DNA of 64,000 bases from Erythroxylum novogranatense (GCA_029891385.1 CM057231.1:61797103-61861102), one strand, 5' to 3'; counted from the first letter of the stretch, positions 46,761 through 57,625 are shown. Made by a program: numbers and translations. The notes: generated from the sequence alone by a model not told the origin.

Positions 46761-49205
46761 ATGTCGTCGACTAGCTCTAGAGACGAACTTAGACTTAGGA
46801 ATGAATCTAGCTCCCCCTCTCCTTTTATGTCGCCTCCTTGCCAGCCTTCGCCATGGGCATCCTCGAGTCTTAGCGGGGAAGTAAGTACGGTTCTGAGGGA
46901 GCTCCATCAGGAACTAGCCGCCGAGAGAGCTTTACAAGTTGTTGGGTCACTGGAGATAGCGGCGGAAGCGATGGAGGTGCCGAAGCTGGCGGAAATGGAG
47001 CGTCGAAGTCAAGGGGGGATGAGGAAATCGAAGCGAGTGCCCGGAAGGATGGGCAAATTGTTGAAAAGCCACCGAGCGATCCTTCGACGATGACCGAAAG
47101 GGAGCTGAACCGATCGATTATTAAGAATAATATCCCTTTGTCTTGGGAACCTAGGATGGCTGGCAAGAGAGAAAGGATTCATAGCAGTGGGGGCGGCTAT
47201 TTTGCTGTGACGGAGAGCTTTTTCTCGGTCGGTGGTATGAAGCTTCCATACGCCCTGATCATCGATGAGGTGTGACGCGCCTACCAATTAGGGCCGAGCC
47301 AGATTCTCCTAAATGGTTAGAGGTTCATCAACGGTCTAGCTTTGTTGTGCCATCATTTCGGGTGTCCACCATCAGTCGGTGTCCTGCGTCATTTTTAAAA
47401 ATTAACCAGAGCTCAAGCGTTAGGGCCGGGATCCCTCATCTCCAGTATAGGGATGCGAGGTATCGTCCTGCTGGAACAGCAGGATCAATCAAAGCGTGGA
47501 AGACGAAGTACTTCTTTGTGAGGCCCCTAGGATCCACCTTTGAATCCCGGCCGTGGAGGTATCCCCTGGCTGAACAATGGAATGATATTGCCAATCTACA
47601 CCTTTCTAGGGAGGAATGTGAAGTGATCGATAGGATCAAGGCGCTCGGTCGGTATTCTTTTGACCGCCTCGTTCTGGGATATCATGGAGGGGCATCAACC
47701 AATGTCTTTTTAATTGATCCCCCTCCTCGAATTAGAGGGGTAGAAGAGGAAACTACCCCTCCTGGTTAACTCCTCGTAGTTTATCTATCTGCTGTATTCA
47801 CAAGTACTAGTTTCGATTTCTAACCTGCTTCTATAATTGTGCAGCCATGGTAAAGGTCAAGGATTTCGCTGGGTCCTCCAGTCTCCCTAAATCCAAAAGG
47901 CAAACCAAAGGGCCTAGATCTTCTTCGAAGGTGAAGAAGCAAAGGAAAGAGGTAGAGGCCAGCGAAGACATCGCTCAACCGATGATGTTGGACCAGCCTA
48001 CAACATTGTTGGTCCTTCCGTCCACTGAGGACTGACCTGGCGTGTCTGCGTCGTTGCCGGCCCAACCGGTGAATAAGGACCGAGCGGATTCGGAGGAAGA
48101 GATGGAGCCACCGCTCAAAAGAAAAAAGACAGCTCGGAGTGCTGATCGATCATCCTGTCAACTGGACAGAGGAAAGGGGGAATAGCAAGTGCCCCGATTA
48201 GATAAAGGCAAGGGGAAAGAGTGAGCCTCTAGCGGTGGACAATGGGTGTCCACGATCAATCTTGATAAGACTCCATCGATTAGGGACATCAAAGTCTCTC
48301 TGCATATTTCCCAAAAGGTTGTTCCTCTTGAGGAGGAGAAATTTTTGGATACGCTGAACAACAAGGAACTGATGGCTAGTCTCGTCCGTGGTTGTGCCAG
48401 GGATCTGGCGTTCGCCTCTGCGATGCATCAGCGTCTCGATCAACTCGATGAAGTAAACCAAACAATGGACTAGGAGGTTCACGATCTTCTTGAGCAAGTT
48501 AATGCTTTAAGAGCTGAACTTTCAGAGGCAAAGTAGGAGAAGGACGTCTTACGAGCTCAACTCTCTTCACTAGAAGAGGAGAAGAGTGTTTTGGAGGAAG
48601 AGAAGGGCGTTTTGAGAGCTCAACTCGCTTCGGGGGAGGAGGAGAGGAGTAGAGTGATTGCTTTCAGGGGTGAGCTGGAAAGTGAATGTCGAGTGTTGCA
48701 GCTCCATATTGAGGGCCTAAGGAAAAAGATTCTGAATGCCACTTCAAAGGCAAAAGTGGAGGAGGAGCTTTGTTCGAAAGCCCTCCATGACTGTCATGAG
48801 GCGGTGACAGAAAAAATGAAGGCCGAGAAGAAACTACTGGAGCTGCAAGACTCCGTCAAGGAGCAAAGGGTTAAAGCGATCAAGTGATGGAAAAAGTGGT
48901 ATTTACACGAGGAGTGTCTGGAATTTGCTTGCGACTTGGCTCTTTCTATATTGAGGAGCTGCCACAGCGTTTGCCTCCCTGACGGGTCGAATGATCCTTC
49001 CTTCGAGGATTATGCCGAGCCGATGCTTCCCTCTGAGCTCGACCTTTCACTTGAGGAGATGAAAGAGATAACTGAAAGGGAAAAAGAGGTCTTGCCGGAT
49101 GAGATGCTGGACCTGAGTTCAGATGAGGAAAAGGATGTCTCTCCACCGTCTTCTCCTGCCGATCCGGTTGCTGACCCTTTCTCTCCCACCGAAGGATCAA
49201 AATGA
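46761..49205 (+). pseudogene. Antisense ORF of the Tat element (putative gypsy-type transposon protein)
   Basis: It lies opposite to pol, between integrase and the 3' LTR. From 46,761 it opens with a Ser/Pro-rich head. At 47,090-47,770, in alternating frames, is a domain with ITES-FF.., MKLPYALIIDEV, YQLGPSQI, RFINGLALLC, LRHFF, IKAWKTKYFFVRP and WRYPLAEQWNDIA, like the plant 'putative gypsy type transposon' family. An acceptor TTGTGCAG at about 47,843 suggests an intron from about 47,764. 48,246-48,890 encodes a long coiled coil (EEEKGVLRAQL repeats), followed by an acidic tail (48,936-49,205). Stops at about 48,471, 48,534 and 48,885 read as CAG to TAG twice and CGA to TGA. Its function in the element is unknown. 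Confidence 0.7.
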
Positions 49206-49437
49206 TTTTCCCCTCTTCAAGGCTCATCTGGTCGGGCTTGTGACCAGAACATTAATTCAAGAAAATATAATTCTTATTTTTATTTTTCATTACCTTCTTT
49301 ATTTGTCGTGTTAATATTGGAATATCTTTTCAAATAGCAGGTAATGAACGAGTGCACTCGATGTGCGTCGATCGGTTGTAGGGTTTGAGAGAGTCATGGT
49401 CGACCAAGACAAGAGAACTTGGCCGAGCGATGGTAAG

Positions 49438-49923
49438 GCCGAGCGATCCAAGATTTTGGCTCTTGACATTGCCTGATTCCAAGATCCTGTCTTGGCAACC
49501 CAGCCGAGCGGTGTAGAGGCCGAGCGATCCAAGATTTTGGCTCTTGGCATCGCCTGGTTCCAAGATCCTATCTTGGCAACCTGGCCGAGTAGTGTAAAGG
49601 CCGAGCGATCCAAGATTTTGGTTCTTGGCATCGCCTGGTTCTAAGATCCTGTCTTGGCATCCTGGCCGAGCGGTGTAAAGGCCGAGCGATCCAAGATTTT
49701 GGTTCTTGGCATCGCCTGGTTCTAAGATCCTGTCTTGGCATCCTGGCTGAGCGGTGTAGAGGCCGAGCGATCCAAGATTTTGGTTCTTGGCATCGCCTGG
49801 TTTCAAGATCCTGTCTTGACAACCTGACCGAGCAGTGTAGAGGCCGAGCGATCCAAGATTTTGGCTCTTGGCATTGTCTGGTTCTAAGATCCTATCTTGA
49901 CAACCTGGCCGAGCGATGTGGAC
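49438..49923. repeat. 81-bp tandem repeat array, six units
   Basis: GCCGAGCGATCCAAGATTTT starts at 49,438, 49,519, 49,600, 49,681, 49,762 and 49,843, an exact 81-bp period, with a seventh truncated start near 49,911. Each unit contains the hairpin CCAAGATCCTGTCTTGG. Because 81 is a multiple of three, the minus strand stays open for 209 codons (49,330-49,959) as a 27-residue repeat (CQDRILEPGDAKNQN..). That ORF is a consequence of the repeat and not evidence of a gene. Confidence 0.9.
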
Positions 49924-50166
49924 GATGATTAGTTGGTAGAATTTTCTCCTCTTGCCCAATTTAGTGAGATTTTTCTTGCCAAGAAATTTGAAACTCCTTT
50001 ATTGAAGATGACAAGGGCGTGGGCCGTTAAAAAACCTGACTGGCAGGGCCAAAAAAAAGGTACCCATAAGTCGCGTGTACAAGAGCATAAACAATAATAA
50101 ACAAAGAAATAAGTGAACTAAAATAAAGCTTATCTATTGGTATAACGTCCTCAGGTTTTGATAATT

Positions 50167-51102
50167 TCAGGGCCTCGGTAGAATCTTCCTGTTGGTATCG
50201 CGCAGGATGTAAGAGCCATGTCCGGCTTGTTTGACCACTTGATAGGGTTCTTCCCATGTCTGACCGAGCTTCCTAGGATGCTTTCCAGCCGCATCGGTCT
50301 TTCGCAGAACGTACCCACCAACCTTTATGTCGCTCGGCCTTACCCTTTTATTGTAAAACTTCGTTGCTTTTTCTTTGACGGTTTCTGAACGAGCGACTGC
50401 CCTATCTCTATCTTCACTAAGAAGTACCAGTTCTGCCTTGCGAGCTTCATCATTCCTTTCTTCTTCGTAACTCAAAACTCGTTGGTTATGCAATACTACT
50501 TCTATTGGGACTAAGACCTCTGCCCCGAAGGTCATTCTGAACGGTGTCTCACCCGTGGCCCCGTTTGGGGTTGTTCTGTACGCCCACAACACTTTATCTA
50601 CTTCATCCACCCAAGTCTTGCATCCATCTAAGCGCTTCTTGAGAGCACTCATTATCTTCTTATTAGTATTCTCCGCTAGATCATTACTTTGAGGATGGGC
50701 GACTGAAGTCAACTGGAGCCTTATCTTCAGTCGTTCACAGAAATCTTTGAACTTGTCATTATCAAACTGCCGACCATTGTTTGTAACCATAGGCATCCCA
50801 AAATGACTCAGTATATTTTTACGTACGAAGTTTTCAATTTTATGCTCAGTGATGTTGGCGACTGCTTCCGCTTCTACCCATTTAGTGAAGTATTCGACGG
50901 CCACTATCAAAAATTTCTTCTGTCTCGGACCAAGAGGGAAAGGACCTAGTATGTCCATTCCCCATTGAGCAAAGGGAATGGGATGGCTCACAATTTTCAG
51001 CTACTCAGTCGGCTGGTGAGATAAATTGCTATTTTTCTGGCAGGCCTCACATCGGTTAACTTTTCCTTGACAATCCTTCTTCATCGTCAGCCAGTAATAC
51101 CC
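50167..51102 (-). pseudogene. Tat integrase
   Basis: PFAQWGMDILGPFPLG holds the first catalytic Asp and LIVAVEYFTKWVEAEAVANI follows. FGMPMVTNNGRQFDNDKFKD has Asn where the second catalytic Asp is expected (G to A in the codon), and SNDLAENTNKKIMSALKK keeps the Glu. The C-terminal part (YRTTPNGATGETPFRMTFGA .. WEEPYQVVKQAGHGSY) ends without a chromodomain. The HHCC zinc region lies at about 51,000-51,110 with a frame break. The Asp-to-Asn change should abolish integration by this copy's own enzyme. Confidence 0.9.
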
Positions 51103-51909
51103 CTATCTGATCAATCTATGAGCCAACATTCTACCTCCTAAATGATTTCCGCACATTCCTTCATGAACTTCAGCCATTGCTCGTTCTGCTTCCTTTTCAT
51201 TCAAGCAACGTAATAGCAGCCAGTCATAAGAACACTTGTACAGAATGTCATTGATAATCACATATTCGGCCGCTTTTACCCTTAGTTTCTTAGCCTCCAA
51301 AGCTTCCACCAGCTGTGTTCCCTTAAGAAGGTACTGCCTGATCGGCTCCATCCAACTTGACCGTTCATCTGCTTGAAGGACTTCAGTAGTCTTCTGGATG
51401 CTAGGTTGGTCGAGCCGCTCGACCAAGATGTTGTTCCTGGCATTTTGATCGGAAGCCACCTTGGAAAGTGCGTCTGCCTGAGCATTTTGTGTCCGTTCTA
51501 TCCTGTTGATCGAGTATTGCTCAAAATTGTTCAACTCCCGTTTTACCAATTCCAGATACTTGATCATATTGTTCCCCTTGGCCTCATACTGCCCAGTGAC
51601 TTGACCAACCACTATTTGGCTATCGCTGTACACCTTCAGATGCTTTACCCCCATCTCTCTTGCCAACTGGAGGCTGGCTATTAGAGTTTCGTATTCTGCC
51701 TCGTTATTTGATGCTCTAAATTCTAACCGGAGAGCATACTCCACCTTTTCTTCCCGGTGTGGGCTAATCAATACCACTCCTGCTCCGCATCCCTCAGGGT
51801 TGGACGACCCATCGACAAATAAGCTCCAGGTAGGGCGTTGTTCACCCTGCGAGTCAGGTTGACTCATTTCTGCAATGAAGTCCGCCAACACTTGGGCCTT
51901 GATCGTCAT
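51103..51909 (-). pseudogene. Tat archaeal-type RNase H (second RNase H)
   Basis: WSLFVDGSSNPEGCGAGVVL (Asp), ASNNEAEYETLIASLQLARE (Glu), LKVYSDSQIVVGQVTGQYEA (Asp) and RTQNAQADALSKVAS form a complete plant/archaeal-type RNase H with its catalytic residues. It is extra to the ordinary Ty3 RNase H. A dual RNase H is a hallmark of Tat elements. The C-terminus (EVHEGMCGNHLGGRMLAHRL) begins the integrase zinc region. Confidence 0.9.
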
Positions 51910-53320
51910 CCGTGGTTTATAGTGTATATCGAACTCCCCCAGCTCTACTGCCCATTTTATTAACCGCCCAGAGGTTTCGGGCTTTTAGAGGCACTGCCTA
52001 AGGGGTTAGTCGGTCCATACCTCGATGTTATGAATCTGGAAGTAGGGCCTTAGTTTCCGTGCCGCAGTTATCAAGGAAAGAGCCAACTTCTCAATGGGTG
52101 CATACCGTATTTCTAGTCCGTTCAGCACTTTACTGACATAATAGATCGGGAATTATTCACTACCATCCGATCGAACAAGAACTGCATTGATCGCCCCCTC
52201 TGTGACTGCCAAATAAAGAATCAGATTCTCCCCCTCAACTGGGCTCTGCAAGATGGGTGGACTGGTCAGATATTGTTTCAAGTGCTGGAATGCTTTTCGC
52301 ACTCATCCAGCCATTGGAACTAGGTTACATCTGCCTTCCTCAAATTTTTGAAGAAAGGGAGGCACTTGTCCCCATCCTGAGGCGAATCGCTCGAAAAAAC
52401 TATCCGCCCGATCGATGTCTGTACATCCTTCAAGCATCGCGGTGAGGCATTTGGACAATAACCCGATCTTTTCTGGATTAGCTTGATCCCATTGAGTAAT
52501 CATAAATCCCAGGAACTTTCTAGATACTACACCAAAGACGCACTTTTCGGGATTCAAGAAATTTATTGAAGGTCAGGAAGACTTCTCTAAGGTTCTCCAC
52601 ATGTTCGGCAGCTATCTTGCTTTTGACCACCATGTCGTCCACATAAGCCTCGACTGTTTTGCCGATCTGTCTCTTGAAAACTTCCATGACGAGCCGTTGG
52701 TAAGTAGCCCCTACATTTTTCAAATCGAACGGCATCACCTGGTAGCAATATGTTCCCTGGTCAGTTATGAAAGCAGATTTCTCTTCGTCTTTGAGGCTCA
52801 TTTTTATTTGATGATAACCAGAAAAGGCATCCAAGAAGCTGAGGAGCTCATGCCCTGTCGTGGAGTCCACCAGCTGATCGATCTTGGGTAGGGGGAAACT
52901 GTCCTTTGGGCATGCTTTGTTCAGGTCGGTGAAATAAATACAAATTCTCCACTTTCCGTTTTTCTTCTTCACCAATACCACGTTGGCTAGCCATTCGGGA
53001 TACTTGACTTCCCGAATGAACCCGACGTCAAGCAGCTTCTCTATTTCTTTCTCGATCACCCCTTGCCGCTCCTTGCTGTGCCATCGCTTCTTCTGTCTGA
53101 CCCGCTTATAATTTTTTTGAATACCCAGGGAATGAGATGTTACCGCTCGAGAGATTCCAGGCATGTTGCTCGGTACCCAAGCAAAGACCGATTGGTTCTC
53201 TACCAAGCAACTTGTGATTGCTGCGGTCAACCCTTGTTCGAGTTCGGCACCCAAATTTGTGAATTTTTCTCGGTCTTCTTCATCTAGTATGACCCGCTGA
53301 GTTTCTTCTGCAGGGTTCAT
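51910..53320 (-). pseudogene. Tat reverse transcriptase and first RNase H
   Basis: 53,320 to 52,520 is open: VFAWVPSNMPGISRAVTSHS, VGFIREVKYPEWLANVVLVK, CIYFTDLNKACPKDSFPLPK, LLSFLDAFSGYHQIKMS, VMPFDLKNVGATYQRL, VEAYVDDMVVKSK (catalytic Asp pair). The block CIYFTDLN has Tyr where Asp is usual. The connection (EKCVFGVVSRKFLGFMI) and the degraded first RNase H follow to about 51,910 with several frame breaks. Confidence 0.88.
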
Positions 53321-53484
53321 CCTTCGGTTTCTTCATCTGCTCTTATATCAAGAGAGCTTGCCAACACTACCGCTCCCTCAAGGGTTCTTGTTTCTGCCAA
53401 GTAGCATTCCCTAGCGATCCTTTGCTGACCCCTGACAATACCGATGCCATGGGGTGTTGGGAACTTCATCGCCTGATAATAGAT

Positions 53485-53862
53485 TCAGACGACAGCTCTG
53501 AGGGTGTTTTGCGTGGCTCTTCCAATTATTGCATTATAGGCTCCTACAAATTTCACCACTACAAATTCAACATTCTTCACTACTTGGAATGACTTTTGTC
53601 CAAACTTTACGTTCAAGAGGACTCGAACAAATGGATAGGCTGATGCTCCAGTTACCCCTTTAATTGGTCCCTCTATCGGTAGTAGCCGTTCTTTCGGAAT
53701 CTTCATCTGCTTAAAAGCATCGTAGTATAATAGGTCGACCGAGCTACCTATGTCAATCATTATGCGCTTCACCTCACTACCGTCCATATTCAAAGTAACC
53801 ACGAGTGCGTCATCATAAGGACAGTTGATGCCAACCAGGTCAGACTCATCAAATGAGATCAC
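53485..53862 (-). pseudogene. Tat aspartic protease
   Basis: MISFDESDLVGINCPYDDAL, then VKRIMIDIGSSVDLLYYDAF, the protease active site in the form Asp-Ile-Gly-Ser-Ser, then IKGVTGASAYPFVRVLLNVK and YNAIIGRATQNTLRAVV. Tat proteases usually read Asp-Asn/Thr-Gly here, so the Ile may be a mutation. 53,321-53,484 is linker with frame breaks. Confidence 0.8.
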
Positions 53863-55330
53863 CTCATTAATTTGTGGCTTTTTTGTTGCTGATTGACCCT
53901 CAGCGATCTGCCTGGCATACCACTTCCTCCCTTTGACGATAGACCCCCTGCTGCGCTACCGCCAAAAATCATGTTTATGACCCTGATTGGTCAGTCATCC
54001 TGTTGTCCGGTATTTCTGTCATCTCTAGCCCTGGATTGTCCTCTTGTATCGCGTCGATTGTCCATATTCTTGGTCTGCCTTCCGCCATCATTCATGTTGT
54101 GTTGTCTCCATGATTTTCGCCAATTGTTAAACTGACCGCTCCTTCCCTCATTACCTCGATCAGCATTTTTTTCGTACTTCAAAAATCTACCCAGCCTTCC
54201 CCTCTGGATAAGGAGTTCGATTTCTTTCTTTAGGTCCCAACAATCCTCCGTGTCATGACCGACATCTCTGTGGAAATGACAATATAAAGCAGAATCCCTT
54301 TTTTTGATAGGAGTTTTCAATTTATTGGGTTCTCGGAGGATTCCTCTTCTGCTCTCATGACCTTCAGTACTTCCGCATATCGCCTGTTGAGCAGAGTGAA
54401 GGATTCTCGCCTTTGGTCCTTTCGATCGATCGGCTTCTTCCAGCTAGACTGATCCTTCTATCGTTTATGTGAATCATCGGCTCTACTACTCGGCCAGTGG
54501 TCATCCGCTCTACGTTTTGTGTTTTTCAACACTTCCTCCAGCTGGATGTATTTATCTACCCGATTTCTTATCTCTTGAATAGACCTGGGCTGATCAAGAG
54601 TTAGCGACTTCTTGAACTCTTCATCCCTCGTATTGCTCATCAAGGCAGCCAACATGGACGAGCAAGTGAGGTCAGGGACTTCGATAGCTTCGTTGTTAAA
54701 TCGGGTGATGAACTCCCGCAAACTCTCGTTCCTTCCTTGGGTCAACTGCATTACTTCCAAGGCAATCTTCTATGGCCGTCTACTTGTAGGAAACTAGTTG
54801 AGGAATAGCAGCTTAAAATCCTCAAAACTGGTTATGCAATGTAGGGGCAAGCTGTTGAACCATCTTCGGGCTCCTTCTTGAAAGGTTGTGCAGAAAGCCT
54901 TATATTGAATGGCGTCTGGAACGCAATGTAGGTTCATCATCGATTGAAAGTGTTGTAGATAGTCGAGAGGATCGGTCTTTCTAGTATATTTTTCTGGCGT
55001 CGGTATCTTAGTACCGACCGCTGGGAGGCTATCCAAGATCTCTGGGATGAAAGGAGAGCTGTATTGTGTTAATGGTTGGCCAGGACGGGAATTCATGGCT
55101 ATATTGATCCGGTGGTCCACAATTTTTTCTAGGGCTTCCGCAGAGTGCCGATCGACCATCACACCAACCTGCCGAGTAGGGGTTTGCTGCTGTTCTGGTT
55201 GAGATTGTAAGATTTGGCGAATCAATAGATCGGGGCTTCTTCTATTTGTCTTTGTGTGAGGAAGGCTGGTTGTGGTGCAGGAGGGTTCGTGTTGAGGGGG
55301 TATTGGATGTGAGGATGTGAACTGGTTCAA
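53863..55330 (-). pseudogene. Tat Gag
   Basis: The start region from 55,330 is Gln/Pro-rich, then MVDRHSAEALEKIVDHRINI, KIPTPEKYTRKTDPLDYLQH, MMNLHCVPDAIQYKAFCTTF, GARRWFNSLPLHCITSFEDF (Retrotrans_gag domain), MEVMQLTQGRNESLREFITR, and a zinc-like CHFHRDVGHDTEDCWDLKKE. Two stops at about 54,770-54,796 replace Gln codons (CAG to TAG), another at about 54,460 looks the same, and a frameshift lies near 54,310. Confidence 0.85.
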
Positions 55331-55610
55331 GCGTCATCCTCTAGGGCCACGCTTTGTGCTTCTTGGTCTTGGTTTTGGGATTGTTGTGGTTGATCATGCT
55401 GATGTGAGCGTTGAGGGGGTAGCTCGTTTATGTTAGGGTTTTGGTGTAGGGGCGGAGGGTGTGTCTGGTGATCAAAATGCGGCGATGGAAGGCGCGGTAA
55501 TCCTGAAGCCCATTAGTTTGTAGTCTGAAGTGCCACAACAATGATACGTCGAGATTTGTCGTCATTTTGGACCGATCTGAGTGTTTCTGGACGTGGTGCT
55601 TTGATGCCCG
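55331..55610 (-). other. 5' untranslated region of the Tat element
   Basis: It lies between PBS and gag, with no convincing ORF. The minus-strand ORF at 55,513-55,701 crosses the PBS and LTR and is a shadow. Confidence 0.5.
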
Positions 55611-55629
55611 GACCCACGGTGGGCGCCAA
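55611..55629 (-). other. Primer-binding site of the Tat element
   Basis: The minus strand reads TTGGCGCCCACCGTGGGTC directly after the LTR end (with AA/AT between), a form common in plant Tat elements. Confidence 0.75.
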
Positions 55630-55630
55630 T

Positions 55631-55964
55631 TGGTTCTGTCGAATTTTGGTAGGGCTGGGCGCTGCTGCTTGGATCCATGAGATTGGCTGATTATGGGTCA
55701 AAAATACCTGTAAAACAATAAAGGCATGCCGGAGGTTGATTTCTGGTAGGCCCCTCCGAACCTCAAGTCAGTTTTTTGGGAGAGTTTTGGTGGTTGGTAA
55801 ATAAAGAAAAATAGGGTTCTTGAAAGTTGTACCTTTTTCATGATGAGGTAATGAATTTATATGGCTAATAACTATAAGAATTAGGTCAATCCTCAAGGGA
55901 TGGGCCGATCGGCCCATGCGCCGTTCTGAGTCTGGGCTTGGGCCTAGCACAACCGACCCAACCA
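55631..55964 (-). repeat. 5' LTR of the Tat element
   Basis: TGGTTCTGTCGAATTTTGG..CGACCCAACCA, 334 bp, collinear with 45,870-46,203 and followed by the GTTGT target copy. Confidence 0.9.
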
Positions 55965-56136
55965 GTTGTGATGAACAAAATAGATAAAAATGTCTCTGTT
56001 TTGAGAACAAAAATGTGTTTGATTGCAGTTGACAGAATATAAAAAATAATCAAGGACTAAATTACCTCTACAGTATAATATGATTGAAAATATGTAATTC
56101 ATTGATTATTTTAAAACAAATTATTTGTATTAGTAA

Positions 56137-56679
56137 AAAGTTAATAAATAATAATAATAATAATAATAAAATAAAAATTAATTTAGTATAATAATAATAA
56201 TAATAGAAGAAGAAGAGGAAGAAAATTAATAATCACAATAATAATAAGAAAATTAATTATGTATAATAATGATAATAAAATAATAATAAGAAAGTTAATC
56301 TTGTATAATAATAATAATAATAATAACAACAACAACAACAACAAATAATAATAATAATAAGTATAAATTTTAATAATAATTATTATTAATAATAAGAAAA
56401 ATAATTAATAATAATAATAATAAGTACAAAATTAATAATAATAATAATAATAATAAGATAATTAATTTAGTATAATAAAATTAATATTATTATTAATAAA
56501 AGAATAATAATAAGTAGAAAATTTATGAAAATAATTAATAATAATAATAACAATAATAATAATAAGTACAAAATTTATAATAATATTTAATAATAATAAC
56601 AATAATTAATAATTAATTAATAATAGTAATAATAATAAATTAATAATAATAATATGATAATTAATTTCGTAAGTATAAA

Positions 56680-56712
<33 letters not shown>

Positions 56713-56825
56713 TAATTAATTAATTAATTTAGTATAATAAAATTAATAAAAATATTAATATTAATAATAATAAGAATAATAATAAGTAGAAAATTTATAA
56801 CAATAATTAATAATAATAACAATAA
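56137..56825. repeat. Compound AAT/TAA microsatellite field
   Basis: Nearly 700 bp of interrupted (AAT)n with short AAC, GAAGAAGAGG and AATT islands. Successive blocks repeat phrases such as AATTAATTTAGTATAATAA and AAGTAGAAAATTTAT, so it grew partly by duplication of larger units. No gene is present. Confidence 0.9.
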
Positions 56826-57463
56826 CGGATTGACGGATCATGGGCTACCCTCAAGATTTAAAAAATATTAAATATTTTATTTTTAATATATATATATATA
56901 ATATTTAATTATTTTTGACATGGACAAATTGACTGAACTTGCTAAATTCTATTAATCAGAGTTTCCTTCTATTGCTTTAATAAAACTTGAATATCAACTT
57001 AGAAATTTTATCATTGATGTACGTATGGATAAGTATTTATCTGAATTGAGTAAAATTGAAGACCTTGCTAAGAGAATGGTAGCTACAAGAAAGCATCATG
57101 TATTCCCTTTGGTTTATTTGTTAATCAAATTGCCATTATTTTTATCAGTTACTACAGCCACAGTTGAAAGAGCTTTTTCCGCAATGAAAATTATCAAGAG
57201 TTCACTTTGTAATAAAATGGGAGATGACATATTGAATGATTGTTTAGTGTGTTACATTGAAATAGGTGTATTTACAAATATTGACAATGATCTTGTTACG
57301 AAAAGATTTCAATATATGAAAAGTAGACGAGGATCATTGTAATTTTAACAATTTTATATTCTTAATGAAACTTTATTTTTTTATTTAGTTTTGATATGAA
57401 AATTTTTGTAAAATCTATATTTTATTTGGGTCCTCCTATCTTAAATTCCTGACTCCGTCACTG
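56826..57463 (+). mobile_element. Truncated hAT transposon with its 3' terminus
   Basis: The right end reads CCTGACTCCGTCACTG at 57,448-57,463; reversed it is CAGTGACGGAGTCAGG, a typical hAT terminal inverted repeat. The left end ATTGACGGATCATGGG at about 56,827 may be the matching terminus (shared TGACGGA). Between them lies only the C-terminal part of a transposase. AAC and AAT microsatellites abut both sides and hide any 8-bp target duplication. Confidence 0.6.
56919..57342 (+). pseudogene. hAT transposase C-terminal dimerisation domain
   Basis: MDKYLSELSKIEDLAKRMVA and LPLFLSVTTATVERAFSAMK, then IKSSLCNKMGDDILNDCLVC and FQYMKSRRGSL, form the conserved hAT dimerisation domain (ATVERAFSAMK is its hallmark) found in plant zinc-finger-MYM-like hAT proteins. 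The frame can be followed upstream to about 56,919 through one stop (KFY-stop-SEF). The BED finger and catalytic core are absent. Confidence 0.85.
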
Positions 57464-57498
57464 ATAACAACAACAACAACAACAATAACAACAACAAT

Positions 57499-57546
<48 letters not shown>

Positions 57547-57592
57547 AATAATAATAATAATAAGATAATTAATCTTGTATAATAAAATAAAC

Positions 57593-57625
<33 letters not shown>

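Larger units (their letters stand above)
45870..55964 (-). mobile_element. Tat-type Ty3/gypsy retrotransposon, full length but inactive
   Basis: LTRs of 334 bp (45,870-46,203 and 55,631-55,964) begin TGGTTCT, and GTTGT at 45,865-45,869 and 55,965-55,969 is a perfect 5-bp target duplication. Right to left: PBS, gag, protease, RT, RNase H, a second archaeal-type RNase H, integrase without chromodomain, an 81-bp tandem array, an antisense ORF, polypurine tract. The second RNase H and the antisense ORF point to the Tat group (Retand/Ogre relatives). The two LTRs differ at about 35 of 334 positions by eye, mostly transitions, so the insertion is old. Confidence 0.9.

Noticed and set aside
47272..47769. 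Independent 165-residue gene
   Set aside because: It starts with GTG and is one frame of the degenerate antisense ORF of the Tat element.
49330..49959. 209-codon minus-strand ORF
   Set aside because: It exists only because the 81-bp tandem repeat is divisible by three; the residues are a 27-residue translation of the repeat.
55513..55701. Minus-strand ORF across the Tat PBS
   Set aside because: It spans the LTR/PBS boundary and has no protein motif.
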